Assembly: GCA_000508305.1 (NCBI GenBank)
Contig: CP006977.1
Span: 1,520,621-1,584,620, forward strand
Source: Sulfolobus acidocaldarius SUSAZ
GTDB taxonomy: Archaea; Thermoproteota; Thermoprotei_A; Sulfolobales; Sulfolobaceae
Length of the DNA: 64,000 nt
Direction of reading: 5' to 3'
Shown: in pieces, positions 36,486 to 44,431 of the stretch
Layout of the letters: the number at the start of each line of letters is the position of its first letter
Numbering within the stretch: position 1 is the first letter of the stretch
Notes under the pieces: model-generated
What the model was told of the DNA's origin: nothing
Databases searched by the model: none
The model's input: the letters and a program-made list of their open reading frames with translations, nothing else
Made by a program: the position numbers and the translations under genes

Positions 36486-37035
36486 ATGAAATATTAAGGA
36501 AGATAAATCTTGTAACAGAAGAACAAATAAATTTAAGATTTTGATCGCACCTTTAGTGTCTTTAGCTATAGTACCTATGGGAATTTTACCGATAATATCT
36601 AATGCATAATATGTCTGGTCAACTTAGTACGTCTACACAGTCAATTCTATTGGTCAGAAAGGTACTGAAGTGAACGTTACATTATACGCGATACAAGATC
36701 CCTCAGGCTTGATAGATACACGATTCAGTTATACCAACCATAATGTGTGGGTGGCATGGTGGTGCTTTTTAGGATGTTATGCAGAAATAGATAATGTTAA
36801 TAGGAGTGTAACCCCATACGCCATATACGAACATGACCAATGGAGACAAGGGAGTGCTATCTCAGGTTATTCTGGATGGACTAACGTAGAATTACAAATA
36901 ATAAATGGTCAATAGGTAATCATGAAATTGAGTTGTGAACTAGACGGCCAGAATCAAAATCTGATGCCAATAATAACACAAATAGAGCAGTGGAACCATA
37001 ATATTGTACTTACAGAGCCCGGTACATTAAGTTGA
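36486..37035 (+). pseudogene. Decayed secreted-protein gene heading the ABC transporter operon
   Basis: From 36523 one frame reads a signal peptide ('KILIAPLVSLAIVPMGILPI' then 'ISNA') followed by a mature part including 'TLYAIQDPSGLIDTRFSYTN', 'VWVAWWCFLGCYAEIDNV' and 'NIVLTEPGTLS'. It is interrupted in frame by TAA at 36607, TAG at 36625 and TAG at 36913. The likely ATG (36486) is in another frame, so there is also an early indel. The last stop (37033-37035) overlaps the next ATG as TGATG, the coupling expected of a working operon. I infer a once-secreted, Trp- and Cys-containing small protein, now dead. The product could have been a toxin or ligand; I do not recognise the family. Confidence 0.7.
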
Positions 37036-38036
37036 TGGTCATGAAAGGCATTTCATATCTTCTTGCCTTTGTCATTTTGTTTGGATTATTATTTTATCTG
37101 GTAATTTACCCATATGCAGTTCTGTTTGTGAAATATCTCCAATCTCATAAGGACTTTGATCAAGGGGCTTGGGCTACCTATCATATCTTTGTGGAGATAA
37201 CTATAGTGGATAGGTTGACTAATCCTACACATATTATGGATTACGCCTATGAGTTTAAGCTTAATTTCTCATATTTCAGTAATGATGTCGTTAATGCATC
37301 AATTACTCTAATGAATCAGAGAGTAACAGATAATTACCCTAATAATTATACCACTAATCCATATTCCTCTTGGATCCTAGTAAATAAGAGCAATGACCTT
37401 TTTGAGTTTTTCTTCCCTGAGAGTAACTCCCTTATGATTGGGAGGTACTACAATCTATCCATCTGCCCTAATACAGGTGATACAAGATTTGGACCAATTT
37501 TAGGTATGCCATCAAATTTAGGCGTCCCTTACAGACATTATGCGTCAAACTTGATCGATCACATTTTAATATCTGCTGATATAAGTATAAACTGTTCCAT
37601 CATGAAGGGCGAACCCACGATGCTCCATTTCGACAATTATGGGAAGCTCCAAAAAGGCTATATACTACTTTACTATTCACAGGACTTTTCACCTATAGGT
37701 GCAGGTGACGCTCCTGGAATTCTTAGAGTTGAAACCTTCGTAAATTACGGTTCACCGTTACTGAGCTTGATTACATCCAATTTCAATATTCCCCAACTGA
37801 ATATGGTGTTAAACGAAGCTAAATCAATAATCCAAAAACACTTAATGTTTAACCAGAGTCTTATTGTAGATGATATAGTCACTCTTTACGAAGGGACTAA
37901 TCTCGATAGCACTAACATCCTCCCGGTCGAGCAGAACTTCTTAGGTGGAGTAACTGCAGCTTATTTGTCCATAACTCCTGTCTCGGAAATATTAACATTA
38001 GGTGTTATAACAACTCTATTTCTGTTCTTTAGATAG
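37035..38036 (+). CDS. Membrane-anchored extracytoplasmic protein of the ABC operon
   Basis: About 333 residues. An N-terminal helix ('ISYLLAFVILFGLLFYLVIYPYAVL') and a C-terminal helix ('SEILTLGVITTLFLFF') bracket a 270-residue outside domain with many Asn-x-Ser/Thr sequons ('NFSYFSNDVVNASITLMNQ', 'NNYTTNPY', 'INCSIM'). Glycosylation at the cell surface is therefore expected. I do not recognise the fold. The start is the ATG overlapping the preceding stop; a TTG directly before it is also possible. It is followed after 26 nt by the ABC ATPase, so it may be an accessory, sensor or immunity-like protein of that transporter. Confidence 0.65.
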   Translation: MVMKGISYLLAFVILFGLLFYLVIYPYAVLFVKYLQSHKDFDQGAWATYHIFVEITIVDRLTNPTHIMDYAYEFKLNFSYFSNDVVNASITLMNQRVTDNYPNNYTTNPYSSWILVNKSNDLFEFFFPESNSLMIGRYYNLSICPNTGDTRFGPILGMPSNLGVPYRHYASNLIDHILISADISINCSIMKGEPTMLHFDNYGKLQKGYILLYYSQDFSPIGAGDAPGILRVETFVNYGSPLLSLITSNFNIPQLNMVLNEAKSIIQKHLMFNQSLIVDDIVTLYEGTNLDSTNILPVEQNFLGGVTAAYLSITPVSEILTLGVITTLFLFFR

Positions 38037-38062
38037 GGAATAGGTAACCGTGGGCTGATCAC

Positions 38063-38908
38063 ATGAGAATTACTGCAAGAAATCTCGTAAAAAAATTCGG
38101 TAAGTTTTCAGCGTTATACGACCTGAACTTCGATGTGGATGGGGATATAATCGCAATAGTTGGTCCAAACGGTAGTGGAAAATCAACACTCCTAAGTATA
38201 GTTGCCGGTCTTAGGCACCCTAGCAGGGGTAATCTCTATCTAGAAGGTATCGAGCCGTATAAAAGAAGGGAGGACATAAGCAAATATATATCGTACTCCT
38301 TTGAAAAGCCTAGGTTTGATCTGAAAATCAGAGTTAGAGATGTATTAGAAGCGTGTAGGGAAACTTGCAAAGACTATGACCATATAGTCTCTATGATGGA
38401 CGAGGTTGGCATAAAAAACTTAGAGGACAAGTCACTCTATCAGCTTTCCAGTGGTCAGTCACAACTATTAGCCCTATCATTGGCTCTTTACTGTGATGAG
38501 ACCTACATCGTCATATTGGATGAACCTCTCTCCCACTTGGATATCAGATTTCAGCATTTGCTCATAGATAGAATATACCAGAGAAAAAGAACGGTTTTTA
38601 CTACGCATGTAATGGAGGAGGCTGAGTTGATCGCAGATAAAATACTGATTTTAGAGGATGGCAAACTTAAGTGGATAGGCGATAGTCGGGATGTATATCA
38701 GTACAGCATATATGAGGTCATTATACCTAGGCAGAACTATCAAAAGGCAGTCGAGATGCTCAACTCCTCTGGAGCAGAGATCATAACGAACTTGGGGACC
38801 AGTACCTTAGTCAAAAACGTTAAAGAAGAATATCTAGTAAAGTTATTTGACGAGAGATTGATTATAGGCTTCAGAAGGGCAGGACTTAGGGTGAAAATAT
38901 ATGGGTAG
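38063..38908 (+). CDS. ABC transporter ATP-binding protein
   Basis: A 281-residue single ABC domain with Walker A 'VGPNGSGKSTLLSIVAG', Q-loop region 'SYSFEKPRFDLKI', signature 'LSSGQ', Walker B 'YIVILDEPLSHLD' and the switch His in 'FTTHVMEEAELIADK'. A C-terminal extension of about 65 residues is like that of ATPases driving drug or natural-product export (DrrA type). The ATPase gene overlaps the permease gene by 8 nt. With the permease it forms an ABC-2-type exporter or resistance pump in the plasma membrane. Confidence 0.92.
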   Translation: MRITARNLVKKFGKFSALYDLNFDVDGDIIAIVGPNGSGKSTLLSIVAGLRHPSRGNLYLEGIEPYKRREDISKYISYSFEKPRFDLKIRVRDVLEACRETCKDYDHIVSMMDEVGIKNLEDKSLYQLSSGQSQLLALSLALYCDETYIVILDEPLSHLDIRFQHLLIDRIYQRKRTVFTTHVMEEAELIADKILILEDGKLKWIGDSRDVYQYSIYEVIIPRQNYQKAVEMLNSSGAEIITNLGTSTLVKNVKEEYLVKLFDERLIIGFRRAGLRVKIYG

Positions 38909-39593
38909 GCTTAAAAGCGCTGTTAAGTGGTACATGAAAGGCGGAATATTTAACCCTGCACTCATAGTGTTTTACTTACTACCAACCATTATTATATTGA
39001 TTTCATCAAGTAATTATAATATGTTCTTACAAAACTTTGTGGTATACGTAGATATAATCCTCACACCCGTAGTCATGACAGTAATGATGACCCACTTTAT
39101 TAGGGAGAGACAAGTCACCATATTTGAGCTAAACCTAGTGAAAAGTTATAGAATTATCTTCTTATCAAAGATCATATCGTTCTTAATAGCATCTGCAGTC
39201 CAATTTATTCCACTATTTCTGATATTATATTTTCAAAGACTACCAAGCGAAATAGGGATAGCTATACTCTCAAAAATTCTCATGTATACCATGATCCTGA
39301 GTGTAGGGATAGTATTGGCAGGTCAAAGAAGTACATTGATCTTTTTTATACTTGCAAACATACTATTACCTTACATACCTTCAGCGATGTTAGGTAGAGC
39401 ACTCACATACCAGTACACATTAGATCCCTTAAGCAGCGTATTCAGCTACACTATAACTCCAATATTGGCTACCACTAGCAGACATTTATTAAGTATTAGT
39501 CTGCCTACAGTACAGGTAGCTTCAACCGTGCTTTGCGTCGTTATAATATTAATTTGTTACATTATTTATATGAGAAGAGAGTGGAATGTGTAG
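38901..39593 (+). CDS. ABC-2-type transporter permease
   Basis: A 230-residue protein with six predicted spans, starting inside the end of the ATPase gene (8-nt overlap). The pattern of a cytoplasmic N-terminus, the phrase 'VVMTVMMTHFIRERQVTIFELNLVKSYRIIFLSKIISFLIAS' after the second span, and a last helix followed by 'YMRREWNV' fits ABC-2 exporters. The Arg-Glu-Arg near span 2 is where such permeases touch the ATPase. The substrate is unknown; the decayed secreted protein at the head of the operon suggests a peptide or its self-protection. Confidence 0.8.
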   Translation: MGRLKSAVKWYMKGGIFNPALIVFYLLPTIIILISSSNYNMFLQNFVVYVDIILTPVVMTVMMTHFIRERQVTIFELNLVKSYRIIFLSKIISFLIASAVQFIPLFLILYFQRLPSEIGIAILSKILMYTMILSVGIVLAGQRSTLIFFILANILLPYIPSAMLGRALTYQYTLDPLSSVFSYTITPILATTSRHLLSISLPTVQVASTVLCVVIILICYIIYMRREWNV

Positions 39594-39956
39594 AAGTGCA
39601 GATACATTATCAATTCACAAAAATTAAAGAAGTGTTGTGTACATTTACATTAGTACATCTACATGAGTGTGTAAGGCAAAGTAAGTCTCCGCTTTTCTAT
39701 TTATGATGGATTAAAAACTCCAATAGCCTCTCAAAAAAAAAAAAAAAACGATGTTATATTCTTTATAGACAAAGGAGAAGTAGAATTTTTTATATAACCA
39801 TTTAGGTAGACTATTGATAAACAAAGGGAAGTTGACATTATGAAGTTTACATGTTTTTTGTTGATTTCTAAGTAAAATCGGCATGACTAAGGGCAAAGTA
39901 ATTGCCTTCTAATTTAATTAACCTTATATAATAACGTATTTTTACTTACAACTAAT
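39594..39956. other. Intergenic region before the antiporter gene
   Basis: AT-rich, with an A15 run near 39735 and a TATA-like 'CCTTATATAATA' about 28 nt before the antiporter ATG. No gene or hairpin element seen. Confidence 0.5.
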
Positions 39957-41474
39957 ATGAACACCCTTGAAATCACACTTTTAGACCTCGGCATTATGTT
40001 GATTTTATCAAAGATCGCTGAGCAAGTATTTTCTAGGCTAGGCTTAATCCCTTTTGTGGGGTCCATATTCGTAGGAATTGTTCTAGGTGAAGGGGTCACC
40101 AACTTAATCCAGGTAAACACAATAATCTCGTTTATATCATCTCTAGGTATAGTATTTCTACTCTTTCTAGCAGGTGCTGAAGAAATAAACACAGAGTATA
40201 AGATTAGTAATAAACTGCTCTTTACTACTATTATTCAAATTATCTTGCCCTTCCTTCTCATATTTCTTATTTTACATGAGGTTCTTAATATACCGGATTA
40301 CTTAGTACTCATAGTCCCTCTAATTATGACCAGTGCAGGTCCTTTAACTAGACTACTGATTGACTTAGGGATAAGTAGAAATGAAGTTGGAGCAAACCTG
40401 TTCTATCAAGCAACGTTAGTAGAAATTATCTCCGTGATTTTATTCTCGATATTTTCACAGTTCAACAAAAATTTGCTCCTAGTAACATTGGAGATAGTAT
40501 TAATCTTCCTCTTGATACTCATCTTAGGTCCCTTTATAACAAGGGTACTGGAGAAAATTGAAGGTTACATAAAAGTTAGAGAAGTAGAATTTGCAAGTAT
40601 AATTTCACTTGTGCTTATAATTGGTTTCTTGGCTGAGTTCTTCAACTTCAACTCTGCCATAGCTGCACTATTTCTTGGTTTCCTACTGAGAGACTATTTT
40701 AAGGATAGACCGGACCTCCTAGAGAAGCTACATGGGTTTACTTATGGCTTTTTTGAGCCTCTATTTTTCGTCAGTATAGGTTTATTCTTTGTCAAAATTA
40801 ACCTTCAAATACTTGTTGTGGGTTTCATCCTCTTCTTATCTGTCTTGGTATCAAAGTTTCTTGCAGGTTTAATTTCTGGTAAAATAATGAGAAATGATCC
40901 AATTACAAATGGTCTAGGGACATCAACTAAGGGAGGAGTTGACGTTTCATTACTAATTAGTGCGTTGACTGCTGGTATAATTACCCCAATTGAGTATTCT
41001 TACACAACTCTAGCAATATCTCTCGCCTCATTAGCTATTCCGTTGTTGTTCAAGCTAAGGACAGGCTATAGGGTAAGTCATGGAGAGCGGGTAAAGCTTA
41101 ATACTAAACTATCCTCCCTAACGAATGTTACATCAACAGTTTTCGTTAGTTGTGATAACACTTTGAGAGAGGCAATATTAAAGATTAATGAGAAGGGTGT
41201 CAGAGCACTAGTTGTTGTGGATGAAGAGATGAGAGTAGTAGGTTTAATAACTGTAAAGACTTTGCTTGAAATAAGTCCAGACGATTACGATAATTTGAGA
41301 GTTTGTCAGGTTTATCTTGATGATGCTGAAATAATTGATGAGGACTATAAAGTGTCTGACGCATTGAGAAAATTTAGGGAATCAGAGACGCCAGTGATAG
41401 CTGTAGTAGATAAGAGAAGAAAATTGAAAGGAACAGTTTATGAAAGAGAGTTGTTGAGGTTTCTAATGGGCTGA
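39957..41474 (+). CDS. CPA2-type Na+/H+ (or K+/H+) antiporter with CBS pair
   Basis: At 505 residues it begins with about twelve spans of the monovalent cation:proton antiporter-2 family. These include 'GLIPFVGSIFVGIVLGEGVTN', 'SLGIVFLLFLAGAEEI', 'NFNSAIAALFLGFLLRD' and 'GLGTSTKGGVDVSLLI'. Residues of about 390-505 form two CBS motifs ('VFVSCDNTLREAILKINEKGVRALVVVDEEMRVVGLITVKTLLE' and 'EDYKVSDALRKFRESETPVIAVVDKRRKLKGTVYERELL'), which bind adenine nucleotides or sense ionic strength. It probably exchanges Na+ or K+ for protons to keep the pH of a cytoplasm bathed in acid. It is a single gene. Confidence 0.88.
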   Translation: MNTLEITLLDLGIMLILSKIAEQVFSRLGLIPFVGSIFVGIVLGEGVTNLIQVNTIISFISSLGIVFLLFLAGAEEINTEYKISNKLLFTTIIQIILPFLLIFLILHEVLNIPDYLVLIVPLIMTSAGPLTRLLIDLGISRNEVGANLFYQATLVEIISVILFSIFSQFNKNLLLVTLEIVLIFLLILILGPFITRVLEKIEGYIKVREVEFASIISLVLIIGFLAEFFNFNSAIAALFLGFLLRDYFKDRPDLLEKLHGFTYGFFEPLFFVSIGLFFVKINLQILVVGFILFLSVLVSKFLAGLISGKIMRNDPITNGLGTSTKGGVDVSLLISALTAGIITPIEYSYTTLAISLASLAIPLLFKLRTGYRVSHGERVKLNTKLSSLTNVTSTVFVSCDNTLREAILKINEKGVRALVVVDEEMRVVGLITVKTLLEISPDDYDNLRVCQVYLDDAEIIDEDYKVSDALRKFRESETPVIAVVDKRRKLKGTVYERELLRFLMG

Positions 41475-41653
41475 GAGCATGGAAGTCTAGATGACAAGAA
41501 GTAATTGTATTCGTCGGATATCAGGTGAAATAAGAAGTATATCGCGGCATCCCTATGTTACTGTTAAAAGATAGTAGACTCAGCAAGATTTTTATATAGA
41601 AATACATTTAGTTGAGGACAAGTATTTTATTGCTGTAAGTAGATTAAATATCT

Positions 41654-42328
41654 GTGGTAACTGCTGAGGAGATAAAAAAAGTACTAGTAGAAAATCCTTC
41701 TATTTTAGTGGATGTACTCACTGCTAGACCTGAGATAATTTATCAGGTCTTATCAAGATTAACTCCTTGGCAGAACTTAGCTACTAAAACAGACCTGGAG
41801 AATTTAAGAAAAGACATTGACACTAAATTTGATACATTTAGGAAAGAATTAGAGGGGAAGATGGCTACTAAGGAAGACCTTCAGAAGATGGCTACTAAGG
41901 AAGACCTTCAAAAATTGGAGAAAAGACTGATTACTATGATTAATGGCATAGGAGCGAGATGGGGAGTAAAGAATGAGGATTCCTTTAGGCAAGGAGTAGT
42001 AGAATTACTCAGTGATGTAGGATTTACCGCTAACAGAGAGCTACTTTATGACAATACAGGCTATGTTTATGGTGATCCGTCTGATGTAGAAATAGACGTC
42101 GTACTAAAGAATGGAAAAGTGATAATGATAGAAATAACTTCTGGTATCAGGAGAGGGGATGTGGGAATAATACTCAAGAAGAAGGAATTTTATGAAAAGG
42201 CTAAAGGAGTTAAGGTAGACGAGGTCATTGTAATTACCTCAATTATTGAGGACAGGGATCCTGACAGGGTCAAGGCTAGGGCGGAGAGCTTAGGAATTAA
42301 AATCATAACTCCATCAGACATCCAGTAA
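41654..42328 (+). CDS. Coiled-coil PD-(D/E)xK-like protein (DUF3782-like)
   Basis: A 224-residue protein from a GTG start. The N-terminal part is helical, ending in a coiled coil that holds a perfect tandem repeat of nine residues, 'MATKEDLQKMATKEDLQK', from a duplicated 27-nt unit. The C-terminal part is a nuclease-like core: 'DSFRQGVVELLSDVGF', 'DVEIDVVLKNGKVIMIEITSG' with Asp and Glu where a PD-(D/E)xK enzyme has them (Thr in place of the usual Lys), and 'VDEVIVITSI'. Archaea have many such proteins of unknown role. The Lys loss could mean that it binds rather than cuts DNA. It is a single gene. Confidence 0.75.
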   Translation: MVTAEEIKKVLVENPSILVDVLTARPEIIYQVLSRLTPWQNLATKTDLENLRKDIDTKFDTFRKELEGKMATKEDLQKMATKEDLQKLEKRLITMINGIGARWGVKNEDSFRQGVVELLSDVGFTANRELLYDNTGYVYGDPSDVEIDVVLKNGKVIMIEITSGIRRGDVGIILKKKEFYEKAKGVKVDEVIVITSIIEDRDPDRVKARAESLGIKIITPSDIQ

Positions 42329-42473
42329 AATGACTGTAATGTGTCTTCACTGGCTTAATACACACAAAAAGTAAGTTTTACCGTAAGATTTAGACGTATT
42401 ATGATAACGTCATTAGAGAAGCTAACCTCAAATCATGTTGCTACAATCGATTCAATCCTTATTCCCTTCACCC

Positions 42474-43507
<1,034 letters not shown>

Positions 43508-43943
43508 TATTTAACCTATTAAGTAAATTTAAAAATCTTCTTCCAATAGCTACAAGAAGTAAGTTAAGCTGATTAAAAATTTGTAGATTCTTACTACATA
43601 AAATATCTCGTTGTTTCAGTTGTATAATTTTTAAAACCTTTTACACTTCTGCGTTGTACTCCTTACTCACACGGTTACAATTACCTCTCCAATTCGTACA
43701 TAAGAGACTATACACCTCGTGTAGATCGCAGAACTTCATAGGTTGAGTAGTGTTATAAAGAGAGGCTTTCGTTATTTATGCATCTGACCTCCTTTCCCCT
43801 AGGGCGAGGCTTGTCGTTCCTTTGCCATGAGACTAAGAGATCCTTATTGTACAAATTGACCACAAGTAATTTCTCATAACTATACTTAATTTTAAGGGTA
43901 GGACTATTTACTATTCTACTCCATATGTAAATTGTGAGCCTGA
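43508..43943. other. Intergenic region with two decayed hairpin copies
   Basis: Minus-strand degenerate micro-element copies lie at about 43761-43783 ('AGAGGCTTTCGTTATTTATG' on plus) and 43784-43823 ('CTGACCTCCTTTCCCCTAGG' on plus). They look like two overlapping or nested insertions. No gene seen. Confidence 0.55.
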
Positions 43944-44384
43944 ATGTCGTTACAGGTCTACTCTGTTCCTTTCTGGACGGAAAAAGAGTACAAAAGAGAG
44001 TTTATAAATAAGACCCTAGAAGTGCCTGTGGGTGGGTCTATTTTCTACTATGACATCCCTAATAATCCAATGGTATACGTAAGCGAGACTAAAGGAGTGT
44101 TATACATAAACGGTTCATGTTACTGGGAACCCATGGTATATATGTTGCAAGACATTAAGAGTGAGTTCCTCTATAACGTAAATGTATTAGCCCACTCTCT
44201 GGGAAAATCTATAACAAACGAAAAGGACGAACTATTGGGAATTGATGATACAAAGAAAGCAGAGAAGAGAAAATATTACGTGGTAGTAGAAGATACAGAA
44301 ATCGGATTCTATTATAATTTGTATTTACCTTACAATGGCAGAAATGGATTCATAGAGATAGTGCACTACTTCAGGAAAAAGTGA
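43944..44384 (+). CDS. Small protein of unknown function
   Basis: I do not recognise this 146-residue protein. It is strand-rich ('LEVPVGGSIFYYDIPNNPMVYVSETKGVLYINGSCYWEPMVYM') with a central helix and ends 'YYVVVEDTEIGFYYNLYLPYNGRNGFIEIVHYFRKK'. There is no signal peptide or membrane helix, one Cys and many Tyr. It could be a ligand-binding or barrel-like cytoplasmic protein. The TATA-like stretch is weak. It is convergent with the thermopsin-like gene (47 nt between stops). The ordinary amino-acid composition supports a real gene. Confidence 0.55.
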   Translation: MSLQVYSVPFWTEKEYKREFINKTLEVPVGGSIFYYDIPNNPMVYVSETKGVLYINGSCYWEPMVYMLQDIKSEFLYNVNVLAHSLGKSITNEKDELLGIDDTKKAEKRKYYVVVEDTEIGFYYNLYLPYNGRNGFIEIVHYFRKK

Positions 44385-44431
44385 AAAAATAGATGGGCAA
44401 AGAGGTAAAGTAAACTGGCATCAGAGTGTAT

